This document shows positions 1 to 14,113 of a stretch of DNA of 64,000 nucleotides, piece by piece. The position numbers were made by a program, and so were the translations under genes. Numbering within the stretch: position 1 is the stretch's first letter; each line of letters starts with the position of its first letter. The notes under the pieces were generated by a model that saw nothing but the letters and a program-made list of their open reading frames with translations, ran no database searches and had not been told where the DNA came from. The stretch comes from Pegea sp. RAD2-039 (lineage: Eukaryota; Chordata; Thaliacea; Salpida; Salpidae), in NCBI GenBank assembly GCA_034620365.1, contig JAQGEQ010000175.1:1116001-1180000 (forward strand), read 5' to 3'.

Positions 1-3000
1 TTTTTAGATATATGGATAACAAATAATTTCATATATAAAAATGTCACGTAGGCAAAAGATTATTTTATTTGATATTAAAAAGTTATTTAAAGTTAAAAAT
101 ATTATTTTTTCACATCTTACATCAATAATCAAGATTATATCTCTTGAAAGTAGCAGTAGATGAAATAACACGAATTGTAGTGTTATGTAATTGCGCTAAG
201 GAAGCACCTACGTACATATGATAAAAATGCTCACAAGTCGTTGTAATAAAACTATAAAATCTATAAAGTTCACTCGTGACACTTTGAGTATTTAACTAAA
301 CATATTTGATTTATCTTTGAGTTTAATAATCAGCTACCATTAGTTACTTTACTTACTATGTTTTTAAAGTTCAAAAAAAGCATATTGTTTAATCAAACAA
401 AAATTAATGATTTCGTTGTCAAGTAATTTTAGCTTTTGTATAAACAAATCAAACTATAACTTAAAACTTAAAAGACCTGTAAATATAAAGAATCAAACAG
501 TATGCAAAAATACATTTCATTAACTCTGTCAATAAATTAATTCTTACAAATGTCTCTAAAAGCAAATAGTCCAATTTATAATTATATCATGATATTAAGC
601 GGTCTTTTTTTGCCAGTACATCACTCTGTCTTAATTGCTTGTGAATTAGTCGTTATAATCTCGTTAACAAGCTGAGTAAGGGTTATTTACAGAGTTTGGT
701 TTCCTTGAACTAATTCATCTGACCACTATCACCAAAAGCGAACGTCACATTTTTTAAGGTCAAAGAGCTTAAAGCAAAAAAAGTATGAGCTGACCAGATA
801 AAGTTTAAAGTTGGATCTCTCACTTTTTTTCCAAATTAACTTCACAATTAAAAACGAATTAATAACGAATTTATAATTTTATCAAATCTGCTTAGAAAAG
901 GTTTGATGATTACACTTTAAATCAGCCATGGATAAATTATTTAGTGAAAAATAAACGCTTTTTATAAGTTAAAAATCTGAAAATAAAAAGATAGAATGCA
1001 AGCTTCATGATTTGAAGATTTCATTGACAGGAAGGAAAAATTAGAGAATGAAGAACAAAGCGTTCAATGGAAGAATTGAATGAATAAGGCTAAAAAATAT
1101 AACGTGATAAAGAAGAAAATTGAATAAATTAATAGACTATAAGCAACAAATTAGCTCCAAACTTTCTACGTGGCATTCAAACACAACAGAAAATTAACAT
1201 TAACTGAGTAATCAGCCATTTTTATAGTTGTATCACTGAATTAATCGATTGGTCCAGAGACGCGACAGCAACAAAATAAGAGACAAAAACGGAAGCTTTT
1301 GGTGAGCAAACTGTCTATGTTGGGAGCTTCTGGTTATTAGCTTCCAATTTTACAAACGATTCAAAGAGATAGAAAAATAATTAGAATAGTTTTAATTTAT
1401 CAACCAATCCATGATTTGCTTTTGTGGAATTGAAGTCATTAATAATTGTTTTATTACTTAAACCACGTCAAATAATTTATAATAAACTATTAAAAGTCAA
1501 ATGAATAAAATCTAAGAGTTTCAAACTCTTGTTTAGTGTAAACAGAGTTGAAAAAACATTTAGAACAAGAAATACTAATTATATAGTTTTTATATTTTTA
1601 TTTGTTCTTTACATAATCTTAAATGATAATTTTTAGCATCATAAAAAGAATTATTAGTAAAAATTAAATCAAATAATAACTTCTCAGACATATTAATTCG
1701 AATTAACTTTCAACAAAAGCATTTATATTTCTTTTATTCTATCTCATCTTAAACAGCTCTGTTAATAACAAAAAGCTTATCTGTAAAAGACTATATATTC
1801 TAAATTAATTAAAGTGAAAACTATTCTAAAAATTAATCTTTATCATTACATTAGTTCTTCATTCTAAGTTACCTTTGAACTTCGAATAAACTCATATAAA
1901 CTTATGTCAGGAATAGCCAAATTAAACATTTTAAAAGTAATAGATTAATAGAAATAGTTGTTGCGTAGGTAAACTTATAAGGTGCTTAGAAATCAATGTG
2001 GTTACTATCTTGCGCAAAACCAAATATTAGCAATTTGAATGTCAAACTAAATCATTTAGAAATTATTTATATATAATCAATATATCTTATTCAATTTAAT
2101 ACCACTTAAATAAAAGGTTTATGTCTCGAAATAAAATTAGTTTTAATATTTAAAAAAAGTTTTCAAAGTTATACATACAGCTTTGTAAGTAATAAATATA
2201 ATATAGATAAATATAATATATATAAATATAATATATATAATATAAAACTTATACTTTTATTCATACATAAACATCTAAATTAAAAAACAAAATTAGTTTA
2301 TTATGGCAGTAGTGTAAAAGCTTTTACATAAAAATGTGAATAATACTGCAGTAAAAAACAAAAATAATTAAAAAAAGCTTCTTTTAAAATTTCTAAATTT
2401 ACATTTGGGTCTTTGAATAATAACTTCTTGCCTTTCCTATCTAAAAATTCTAAAATTACTCCATTTAAAAATAATGATTTTCATTAAAGGAATTTTTCAT
2501 TAAGTAACTATCTTTAATTATTTATGAATATAAATCAGTTCTATTATGTTTAGAACTTGTCGAGATGAAATGATAAAGTGATTTGGTGTGATATCGCATA
2601 TATGAGACATAATGATACGCGAGACACTTGTATGCGACGAAGAACACTTGATGATAAAGTATACTCATCTAGTGAGCTAGAACTGGTTTCAAATCTTTGT
2701 GGTTTTGAATCAATGTTACTGGGAATTTACTTTTACTAAAAACTTATATCAAGTATTGCTTTTGCATTTTCTGGTATTATAACAGATCAATTGAGATATA
2801 TTTTTGACTGTATTGTATTATACTTGATTTAGAAACAATTTAAGTGAATTAAAGTCCGCAGTATGGACTGTGATGTTAAACGTTTTTCTGTTCTGTACTT
2901 TTAGTCATTATCACTTTTATTAATTATATTCAATTTTCAACATATTATTTGAAAATAAGTAATAAAGATTTTAAACAACATTGTTTTTTTGCAATTAACT

Positions 3001-3720
3001 TTCAACTTGAAAACATGTTTTTCTCTTTGTCATTAAAAGAACAATAAACAAAATAACTGAAACAGTTCATCAACCAATAATTTTAAATTAATTGAGTTTT
3101 TTAATTAGAACTTATTAGCAAACATATCTTCTATCAACTTTGTTCCGTTTACTTGTTGAATTCAAACATTTTTTATTCAGCATATGGTTATTATTTGGAA
3201 GTTTTATCAGAGTATAAAATCTAGTTTGATAAACTCTCATTGAAACTATTTATTGAATTTATCTTTCATAAGTATATTTTTTTCAATACTTCCACTTCTA
3301 GTGCAGCTTTCCAAAGAAAAAAGACAATTGCTCCACAGTTTTCGTTGAACTCACAATAACTTGAAAATCGTGACAAAAAGATTATTAATTCAATAACCAT
3401 TCGATTTTATGATTTCAGAAAACTTTTTCTTTTAATCATTATCAAGTTTCAATTGGACAAAATATTAATTTTAGAGTTTGAACAGGATTTGATTCTTACT
3501 GTAAATCTATTTAATGGCAGAACATATTTAAAGCTGTTCTACTTCAACTAAAGCTCTCTCCCTTAATCGACATTTCCAAGTTAATTAAATAATTATTATG
3601 AGTAAGGGACAAAGTCCGATTAAACCTCCTAACAAATCTGTATCTTAAAATAACTCGATAACTCAAAACCACCTCAATAACAAATTAGTTCATCAAAATA
3701 CTTTCAATTAAGAAGTCCTT
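1..3720. other. A+T-rich stretch, no gene recognised
   Basis: I see no conserved coding exon, tRNA or transposon here on either strand. The block around 2195-2245 is a simple A/T repeat of ATATAAT/AAATATA units. A 16-bp palindrome at 2313-2328 is within chance for this composition. The stretch is probably intergenic sequence downstream of the DNA polymerase alpha gene. Confidence 0.5.
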
Positions 3721-3722
3721 TT

Positions 3723-3728
3723 TTTATT
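3723..3728 (-). terminator. Probable polyadenylation signal of POLA1
   Basis: An AATAAA hexamer on the minus strand lies about 77 nt beyond the POLA1 stop codon, a normal distance for a short 3' UTR. Confidence 0.5.
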
Positions 3729-3804
3729 GACAAGAAAAAAGATGAAAAATAATTTCACATTAAAAGCATCAAAAAACAATAATCAAAGAAAGAAGAGTTG
3801 ATCT

Positions 3805-6800
3805 TCACGATGCAACAGAGATCGCGTTCGATTTGTCAACTCGCATCCACGAGAAAAGATCAGGAAGAGAGACTCGATTGTAGCCACTCTGGGACAGGAA
3901 GAAGTCCACAACATCCGCTAGTGACTTGTAGGCAGATTTGAAACTTTCTAGTTTGATGGAAGCCGTCGAATCTGGAGAAGAATCAATTGATCATCTGCAT
4001 CTAATTGTTGGATTCTTACTTGGTGTGTTTTGTTTGTATTTCTTCAACGCATAATCGACATCAAACTGAAGCTTGTAGTAACACAACTGTTGGTAGAGTC
4101 CTCTGTAAGTGAACTGGAAAGAAGAAGTGAAATTCATTAAATTTAAATGAGTCAAATGATGTCACGTGTGTCTTGTGAGAGTCAAAAGTTTTGATGATGA
4201 GGATCATGAATCAATTCCACTTACTTCAGGATGCATGATTGCACCAAAACAAACTGAACAGATGGCTCCTCGAAGATCACGAAGAGCAGGAACAGATCTT
4301 GTACGATGAGCACATGCGGGATCTTCACAAGTCATCCAACCCTAAAAGGATTATCAATTGTATGTGATGACGTCATGGTGAAAGCGTTTAGAGGTATGTA
4401 CGCATCGCGCGCTACAAGATTCAATTTATTTGAACAAAGAATCTTAGAGGTATGAGAAAATAACTCAGTTGATGGGTTAAGAAAAGATGAAGAAATAAAA
4501 TTGACAATTATTTGGTGGCTGCGGGTGGAGCACTTGAAAGTAAACTTCTATGGTACTTGCTAATAAAAAAACATGAACAATTCAATCGAAGCTAACTTTG
4601 CAGTGAAATTTGAAGCTAAAGATGAAAAGATTTATTTATTCAGGACCCACTTCAGAAGATGGTGTGTAATCAATTTATAGATCCGAAAACTCAACGATAA
4701 AATCAGCTTTTCGAAATTTTTTTCCGACTGAATTCATTTATAAAAGTTTGAAATGAAAAACAAATAAATTTTGATGGAAATAATCAGAGATTTGAGATGA
4801 TATTTGATGAACTGCGGTTGAAAATCGATAATAAAAAAGCGACTCATTAAATGTTAGTTGAACGGTACTTGAAAGCTGTTTGCTATTTCAAATATCAATT
4901 GAGGTTTCATCTCCGTTTTTCTTAACTAAATCTTCTGTTACAGATGAGAAGTTTTGAAGAAGTTCTCAAAAACAAAAGAAATGTGTTCCGGCAAGATATC
5001 ATGATCTGTTTCCGGTTAAAAAGGCTTCAGTTAGGATATATTGATCGCTGAACAAGTCAACCACACCTTCAACAAGCTTGAAACACAAAGATTTGTACAA
5101 GAAGCACTTATATGAAAAGTAAATAGAACTGATTTTGATGAAATGTTTTAAAAACAACAAATAATTGTGGAATATTGAGGAGTTTTCGGAAGTGGAAACT
5201 AGTTTGAATCATTAGATAACAGGTGTTGATGTGTTTACTCGCCACTAGGTGTCAGTATTGAGCGATCTAATATTATTTAGGTGAAAGTGAAGCTGTATCA
5301 AAAATGTGATTTACTTTTGGAATAAATCAAATAACTCTGATCTCCTTTTAAGAGTTTAATCAATCAATTGATGAAGTTGTTGAAGATCAGGTGATAAAGT
5401 TTGAGGAATCAATTGAAGATCACAACCATGAAAGTCCGCGCTCTTATAGACATCTTTACAATCAGCAAGTAGAAATTAGCCAGTAGATTTCGAGTCACTG
5501 TTGCTAGTCGAGAAGTTGTTACAGGTGAAGCAAACCACTTGGTGACGTTGATGATGAATCACAATCAACAAAAAGATCAGCGTCACCAAAATCATTAAAA
5601 TCAAATTGAATCTTTGCAAATGAATCAACAAAATTCCCACAAGTAGAGTCAGAAGCCAACTCTGATGTGAGTCCGACTTTTTCAAACACTTTCTACGAAA
5701 TATGGAAATGATATTTAACAGCTTATACAATTGAAGAAGTGAAGAGTTGAAAAAACACTTGATCAAAAAAATCGATTTCAAAACGAGAAAGTTCTCAGCA
5801 TATTATTGATTTCATGTTTAGTTTATTGGCATAAATGAAATAATTTCCAATGTGTTCAATTGTGACAATCATTTAAGCAATAACCAAATTTTATGGAGTG
5901 TTTACCTAAGTATAAAAACTGATAAAAGCTAGAATCGAAGTTGGTGTCAAGTGCTTCTAATTACCTAACATAGCCAACAGTGAACAAAGGCACTTGTACG
6001 AGTTTGCGGGTCGATTTAGAAAGTTTGAACAATATGAACGCAATCCTATTGAAATGGATCATAAGAGAAAGTGTTGAAAGGATCCAGAATCATTTTGATG
6101 AAGTAGATTTAAAGTCATCAGCGCCGGTTGTGATATGAAGAAAAAGTTGATTAATTTCTAGTGGTTCAGCTGGAAGAATGCTGGTGACAGTAAAGTGACG
6201 AATTTGAATCAAAATCGAAAATCATCGACAAATTTGTACAAGAAAAGACAAAGATGTGGATCAAAGTGATTTTTTGGGATGCTAGGGAGTCGTAATGAGA
6301 AATCTATCAGATCTTAAAAATCTTTAATCTGTTTTTTGAGCGGATTTAGCAAGTAACTTCCACAAACCTCATAATATCTTCTAATGTCTTTACGAATTGA
6401 TATCATCAAGTGAGTCTGCAACGCCACCAAGTGGTCAAGTAAACGTTTGCCGCCACCACAAGAGAGCGCTAGAGTACACTGCCATGTTGGATCCTGAGAT
6501 ATAGTCACGTGGTTCGTTAAAAAATTAATTAAATCACAAAAACGGACCGTTTCAGCAAAGACTCCTCGATTAAACTCAAATTCCTGATCAGAATCATCAG
6601 GATCAACAAATTTAAAAGATTTGCAAGATGCAAAACGCTCTTCTTCACTTGATTGAATGTCTAATAAGCGATCTTCTTCATCTTCTACAACTACTGGTAT
6701 CTTTTTAAATCCACTCGAATCTAAACCTGATCAGAGAGATCAAGAGGAAGTTGGGATAGAAGTTGGAGAGGTACCTAGACACTGAGCGATGAGTGCCGGA

Positions 6801-9800
6801 TCAGTTCCATCAATAGGATCACAGAGTCTTGAAACAACTGGATGAATTTGATGAGATAAATAATAATCTTCATCAATCTGTAAAAGAAGTCGTCAGAAAA
6901 AGTCTTTCTTCTTCAAACTAACCTTTAAATTGTCAGAAGAACTCAATTCAGATAAAGTATAAGATCGTTGAGTAGCTGCGTTTGTTGTTCCATCCTAAAG
7001 TTGGAACTTTTCAGTTAAATATTTTCTATTTTTCTACAAATATTTGTTTACTTGGCAAATAACGTAAGCGACGATATCACCAGACTTCAATCTTCGAGAC
7101 ATTGATGCATTAACCCTGATAGCAACCCTAACATGGGGCAAGTTTTCCTTTCCAGGGTACATTTCAGGGTCTTTAGTCAGCTCCTAAAAATCAAGTTGAA
7201 ACAGAAATCAGATTGGAAGTCCCTTCTAGTTATCTTGAAGTTTCTTATCGAGAAGTCAACTAAGTGATTATAAGCAGAAGTTGTAATAATCTCGCCTTTC
7301 TAATGATGAACTTATTAAGAGGAACAGAACCATCTTTTATTTTCTCGGTAATTGAACGTAAATGTTCATGAATACTTTCAACAATAGTTTCACGAGTTTG
7401 ATCTGATAAAATTTCACTGACAGCAAAACTGAAAATGGAAGATTTGAAAATGACAACTGAAAGATGTTTATTAATATTTCAAGAAATCAACGAACTTCCC
7501 AGCATCTTTAGCGAGTTCACACCAATCACGACGAACTATATCAAGACCTTTTAACTCTTGAGTTGTTTTAAACTCACCGTTTGGTAGTCTGAAAACAAAA
7601 AATAAATGTTAAAGTTTGTAGTAGACACAATTTTCACTTTTATCAGCGAATTTGAAGTTTTTAAAGTTCTGCTATTTGCTTGAAGTATAAAATTATAAAT
7701 AAAAAATGAAAGCTTTTTAAAATGAGTTTAAACTCACTTCTGAACACTTAACGCAGCGTATTTTTTCTTTTTTAATAGTAACAGAGACTTGTAAACACCA
7801 TCAATATCTATTTCGAGCAAATTGTAGAGTTTGTTCACTTCAGCTTTTACCTAATAAAGCAACAGAAAAAAATTTGTAAAAAATTTATCAGTTTGAAGAA
7901 ATGACATCAACGAGTTTATAGGACCTTAAAATTGACATTTTAAGCTTTTCAATGAGGATTTGAAAGTCTTAAAAACAGATTTTTAATTTTAACACCAAAA
8001 AACAGAAGAAGAAAATTAGAATTTCGAAAGTATAAAAATTTGAGAAAAAATTTTCAACAATTTCTTTTGTTGAGAAAAATTTGATGAAAAGTTTTACAAA
8101 TAGAAAGAAAAAAAGTTTTTATTTCTTTAAAGAAATCCGTCAATCTCAAGGATGACATTTTACTTGAAATATTTGAAAAGTTAAAAAACAAAAAATTTGA
8201 TGTCTTAAAGTAAAAAAATTCAGTTTTTTTCAAAGATGAAAAATTAAGAAATAAAAATCATCAATTATTGATTATTTAGCTCAAATAAAAGATCAAATCC
8301 GAATAAGATCATAAAGATCATCATCTTAATTTTTGATGATCATGTGATGTGAATTGATGAAGAGCAAGAAGTGATTTTAAAAGGCGGAAAAGACCTGATG
8401 ACCAAGTTTGAAAGCATTTTCCATGTCAGTGCTGTTGGTGTTGATCATAATCGAGTCCGTGTCTCCATAGATCACCTCTAATCCCATTCGTTCAGCGAGA
8501 TCTTTTGTGCTCATCAGAATCTAGAAAACTTCAAATTTAAAAGATTCGGAAAATGATAAGAAGAAATTGGAAGGCACAAATCACCTCACGTCCTTGGCGA
8601 GTAATTAAAGCTGCAAGTGGTTTGGCATAAAACCTCGAATTTCCGAACCCAAGGCACCCGTACATGCTGTTCGCTGTCAACTTCAAAGCTTTCTGTCGGA
8701 TGTCGTACTAAAAAGAAGTTTGATTCGATGACACGAAAAGTAGTGGATGCAATAAAGTTGAAAATCTTCTTCTTCACCTGGATGCTCTCTTCTCTACTTA
8801 ATCGAGGATCTTTCATCAATTTCTTCACTTCGTATCGACGCTTTACCAACTTTTGAATCTCAACAGGCAACACTCCAAGTTCAAGTCCTGTTTTTGGTAA
8901 TTCAGGAATAAAATCTTCAGCCTGGAAACAAAAACAAACTTGTCGATGTAAAAATAATTAAAAAATTTACATCTGATAAGAAAATCACTTTTTACATAAA
9001 TAAGATAAAAAATGAAAATATTCTCACATTAGTTCCTTGTGGAGGATGAGTGACAAGAGTAGTAAAACAGATATTGTATTCTTGGATAATAGATGGATAC
9101 AAACTGTTGAAGTCGAGAAGGAGGATGAACTTATCATAAAAACCACGTTTTGGTTCCAACACTAAACCTCCAGAGTATGCGGGTTTCTTTCGTGCTTTAC
9201 CAGTTTGTTCTACAAATTCCAAATGAGAAAAATGTTTAAAAAATGGAAAGTTTAGTTTGTAGATTTGCTTACTTGTTATTTCGACTGTAGATTCGTTTGT
9301 AGGTTTGTTTTTTGATTTAAAATCTGTTTAAAAGAATTAATTAAAATGGAAAATATGAAAAAGATAAAATGCGGTTAGAGAATATCACATTTCTTTGTGG
9401 CGAACGAATTGAATAACTTACTTTTATCTGGAGGTAAATAACCCTGAGCATGAAAAGCATGTAGAAGAAGAAACTCATTTCTTTCTGATCTACCTCCTAA
9501 AAGAGTTCTTGAAAAAACATTTCCTGAAAGAAAGTTTGATTGTAACAACAAACAAGTGAGATAGAATCAATTGAAGTACCAGCAATGTTGGTTATTTGTA
9601 AAGCCATAGGCAGGACTTGTAAATCGCAAGTAATATCCAATATTGAGCTTGCATCCATCAAAGTATGCTCGATCATATAAAGTAATCTTTGTGAATCACT
9701 ACAATAGAAGAGTTATTTAAAATATTGAAGATTAATCGTAATAAGTTGAAGATTGATTGTTAGATTTAGTTAAAAAATTGATGATGAAAATGGGAAGAAG

Positions 9801-12800
9801 ATGTGAAGATCATTGAAATCCACCTGAAAAAATCCTTCACTTTTTCTGAGGGTATTTCCCTTCGCTCTTTATTCAGCACTTTTTCAACAAGAGAGCTAAG
9901 ATCGTAGCTCTTACATCGGATCAACTCTTTGGCAGAGATCTTAACATCACAAACCAATCTTCCTGTGGCAACTGAACTATCTCCAGTTTTCCCAGCTCCC
10001 TAAACATCAACATTTGCTTCATCAAAGTAATACATCACAGACTTTTGAAACTAACCTTTAACTTGGGCATGTTCTGCTTTTTTAAACGTCCTAACCTTGA
10101 CCAATTTGGTACTTTATTGATAGCTAGACGATGTAAGATTACATCAAAATTGAAATCTAGCATGCTATGTCCAATAATAACATCAGGGTCGATCTGTAGT
10201 TAAAACATTTGGTAAATACAAGTTGGTTTATGAAAAATTTAAACCATTTTTGTTTAAAGCCATATTAGTCGTAAAACTTCATACTTTAGATTTTATTAAA
10301 GCCACAAAAGTTCGGAATATGACAAAGGTAGTAAATATATTTGGTGAAAATACAATTGTATTGTAGCAGAAATTCTTTTAATAACTAACAAAAGAATCCG
10401 ACTTTTTGAAATAAGAAAATAATTGTGAAGAAAGAAAATAGAAAAGAAATCTTTTTGAAAACTGTTTGAAATTGCTCAATTGTTTTTATTAGAAAATTTC
10501 GTAATTTTTAAAGTGTTCAAATTAAACAAATCGAATATAGTTTGTAGGATGAACTTACTTTGATCAATTTAGCTAGTAGTGAACTTAACATCATTTTTTC
10601 AGTTGTGAAGATATCAACATTGAAATTTCGATTCTTTACAACCGATCGAAAGTTGAAAGGAAAAACACAATCATTAGGTTTGGTGATAACTGAAATGAAG
10701 AAATATTTCAACTACTACTTCATAAGATCCAACTGATATGAAATGAGATGAAATCTTTAAAATGTTGGATACAAGAATTGAGTCTGGGTGAAAGCTTGTG
10801 CAATACAATAAAGTTTGTGGAGCAGAAGGTTTCACCGACGCTAAATTCTCTTTTAATCATCTCTAGATCCTTAAGAAGATGATCATAGAAGCTACTGACG
10901 GGATGTACATGTGCAATAGCGTTCCAATCAGCAATTGTACATGTCAACATCTCATCTGTAAGTTCTTTTAATGAGTATATGAGACTCAATTAACATCTAA
11001 ACTAACTTTTTTTTGGTTTTATGAGGAAAGCCTCAACCATAGGACGCTCATTCACTTGTGCAATAGTAAAAAAAAGACCAATGCAAAAGTGAATAGCTAC
11101 CTATAGTTGAGATTGAGTCTTACTACACTAACTAACTCACAGCATGCTTCTCATCTCTTCTCATACAATTCAAACAAAAACTTACAGAAAAAGTTCTTTT
11201 GAAAGGCAGGCTTTGGTGCTGGTTTATCAATAGAAAACGAAGTATGAATCAAACCGGCAATTCCAACTATCTACAAAACAAACAAGAGATGGTTTCAACA
11301 ACAAGTTGATTTTCAAAAGAAACTTTCTAAAAAAATCACCTCGTTTTGGTGAGTAGTGAGGTTAGGAACCGTTTTTATACTCAAAGACATAATCACTAAC
11401 GGAGGTGGGGACTGGTTAGACACCACGGGACACACATGATCAGGTGATGAAGATACAACTTCTAATTTACAATAACTGACAAAAAGTGATCCAGTCTCTG
11501 AAAAGATGTAGTTTAGAAATCATCAAGTGATCTTATGAAGCTCTTACTTGCTTGTGGGTTTGTTACATCCAACCAACAGGGTCCTTTGATTTCTCTATTC
11601 AATAAAAATGATTCTAAAGGTGATTGGTTGCTTCCAAAGACACAAGAGAAAGTATCTCCGCTTAGATCAATTGGAAGAACCCCATTTTCAGCTGGGTATG
11701 AGATCTTTAAGTAATCAGCTTCACGTGGGATCTCTGCTCCTCCAAATACATTCTTCTTTTTCACCAACTGAAGTTTGGATTTCATATTCAGCTAGTTGAT
11801 AAGCAACACCGCAAACTACCTTCGTTCTGAACTGCATTATACCGAATTTTGTGGATATTTTCTCATCAAATTCCTCATAAACATCTTTAGTTTCTACCTC
11901 TTCACCAGTTGATAAGTTCTATATGAAGAAGATGAGACGAGTAAGAGATGAAGACATCAACTGACCTTGTCACGTGGTAGCAGGTAGATATCTCGGTTGA
12001 TATTCTTGACCACGACGCAACAACTTAAATATCCTTTCGCTTTTTCATGATAAACTTTACCAAATAAATAAACAGTTCCAGGCTGTTTGAATTGGTTTTC
12101 ATAAGCATCCAACCAAAAAAAACGAAAGACCTAAAGATAAAGATTTAAACTTAAGTTGAGATTCAAAGAAAATGATTGAAGAACCTGATCTCCAACTAAA
12201 GGAAGAGAGCTTGAATCGATATTTAATTGGGTTGAAGATTCTGATGATGATGTTGGTTTAATGTTATCCCAACCAAGTGAAGCAAACTTTTCGTTAGTTG
12301 CTGGTTGAAACTATAAAATAAGTCAAATAATTTAGATATATTTGTAGCCAATGAAGGAATCAATCACTTTTTTATCATCTTTTTTAACTTTTTTATCTTT
12401 TACATCTTCTTCATCTGAAAGAGCATCAAAATCCAATTCACTGATATCAGCTGAAATTGAAGTTTTTTATTTAATTATCTTTCAGTTATTTGATTATTAT
12501 TTTTTCATTTTATGAAATTTACAATTTTATGTTAATGGCCTACAACAAAAACTGGATTCGAACCAAAATCTTCTATAAACTCTTCTTCGACTCCTTCCAT
12601 TTCTACTGGAGTCACGTCATCAGATGAAGATGTCATCTCCATCTTCATTTTCTTATGAGGTGGCATTTTAAGGGTTGGATTCTCTTCAGTATTACTCTTT
12701 ACTTCAGTCTAGAGTAAAGTTCAGCTAAACTCAACAATTTAGACATTTTAACAGAATACCTTGGTCTTAATAGAAGAGGTAGATTGTAATGGTGGTGCTT

Positions 12801-14113
12801 TGAAAACAGGCAAGCTTTTTTTGAGAGATTTAGGAGAAACACCTTAAAAAAATCAGTTTTAGATACTAAACATTCATATTACTTCAATATAAATGTCTCT
12901 TAGTTCATCAACAACACATGCAACTTGTTGGCTTACTTTGGCGAGATGTATACAATTTCTTTGCTTTTCTGACAGGTGATGGAGCAAATGAAACCGGATC
13001 ATCAGACTTCATTTCATCTAAAATATTTCCTAGAAGAGCATCTTTTTTCAAATCGGCAGTTTTTTTCTGAAACAGAAATTTTTGTCACTGGTACACAACA
13101 AATTGTATTTCAACCAGCAAAATATACCTCGGACTTTTTCGCTGATGTCAACATTTGTTTTATGTCGCATGATCTTACAGTTCGGCCTTGAGATCGATTC
13201 TTGCTACTTGTTGCAGCTTTATTTTTCTTTATTATCTCAGCTTCTTTCTAAAAATAACATCCATACAATGATAAGAACTGTATGATTGTCAATTAAACTT
13301 TAGCAAGATAATAATAATTTACAATTTCGGTTAATGACTTATAAATAACGATTACTAACACAGCTAATAATAAAACTAGTCATAACAAATTCAGATTAGA
13401 AAGTAACTCACTAAATTTTCAGCAGCTTCATCATCAAAAATTTCTCTGCCATCTTCAACATACATGCCACTTCCTGTAAAATAACAACATGAAACAACAA
13501 CAAGTAAAAACTACAAGTCAATTACCGTCATCTTCAATCCAGTCATCATTTAAACGTTGTTGAACACGTTCACTATACTCATTTTCATCTACTTCTTCAT
13601 ATATATCATCAACATCTTTAACCTTTTAAATAAATGAGAAGTTTACTTGAATTGATTAACAAGTTTTAGTTGCTGGTAATCACTGATCTAATAATTTTCA
13701 GATATTCTTACCTCATACTTTACACGTTCTCCAGTTGCTTTAGATTGTCTTAAACGTTCCAGGGCAGCTTTTCGACCATATTTGTCTCTTTGAGGTCGAC
13801 GAGATCTTGTGAGTGCAATTCCTAATAAAATTTATTAATTAGTAAATTAATCTAGAATAATTCGAATATTTTCATTAAAACATTTATAAAATTTTTAAAA
13901 ACAATTTATCTACTCCAAAAATGTCACATGCTATAAAAATTACAAAAAAAAAATTTTACAGAGTAGTAAATAGTTTAACTAAATGAAAAAATCATAAGGC
14001 TTCTATTTCAAAAAATTAATTAAATTTTAAATATGAATGATTCAGGTTAAACATCACATTAATACAAAACTTCTGTTGGTACCTCTGACTGGTTTTTCTT
14101 CAGATTCGTCCAT
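3805..14113 (-). CDS. POLA1: DNA polymerase alpha catalytic subunit, 36 coding exons, 1444 aa
   Basis: Family B replicative polymerase that extends primase RNA primers in the nucleus. Coding exons in gene order: 14083-14113, 13712-13821, 13526-13622, 13412-13473, 13128-13247, 12937-13066, 12760-12842, 12564-12708, 12368-12450, 12185-12310, 11966-12130, 11820-11918, 11548-11767, 11340-11497, 11186-11270, 10559-10689, 10056-10193, 9824-9999, 9580-9698, 9422-9523, 9273-9323, 9028-9209, 8778-8921, 8585-8707, 8395-8520, 7738-7850, 7496-7588, 7296-7428, 7052-7183, 6923-6994, 6775-6877, 6548-6726, 6368-6493, 4225-4341, 4020-4113, 3805-3971. All phases join and the total is 4335 nt. Visible motifs: acidic N-terminus starting [21 protein letters not shown] (catalytic D843); [26 protein letters not shown] (D980, D982); GLDIVRRDW. 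The length is close to the human protein (1462 aa). In the C-terminal zinc region CysB is intact (C1324, C1329, C1347, C1350), but CysA has lost its first Cys pair. One intron (7184-7295) uses a GC donor. The penultimate-region intron 4342-6367 is exceptionally long. Confidence 0.96.
10836..11054 (-). other. Candidate pair of in-frame cassette exons inside a POLA1 intron
   Basis: The POLA1 intron 10690-11185 (496 nt) contains two open, exon-like blocks on the gene strand. Block 11007-11054 is 48 nt, with acceptor CACAAG and donor GTTAGT. Block 10836-10955 is 120 nt, with acceptor CTTACAG and donor GTGAAA. A 51-nt intron-like gap separates them. Both fit the phase of the flanking exons and together would insert 56 residues (including [10 protein letters not shown] and [14 protein letters not shown]) into the exonuclease-like domain without a stop. 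Joining the flanking POLA1 exons directly gives a better ungapped match to the family, so these would be alternative exons, a nested gene, or chance. I recognise no domain. Confidence 0.25.

Noticed and set aside
2313-2328. 16-bp perfect palindrome TGTAAAAGCTTTTACA
   Set aside because: Several palindromes of this length are expected by chance in 64 kb of this composition.
5476-5781. 101-codon minus-strand open frame with a hydrophobic core
   Set aside because: It lies inside the long POLA1 intron, has no splice context or family similarity, and A/T-rich DNA easily gives hydrophobic open frames.
12554-12564. GGTTCGAATCC on the minus strand, a perfect tRNA B box
   Set aside because: It falls exactly on a POLA1 exon/donor junction and has no A box or cloverleaf at the right distance.
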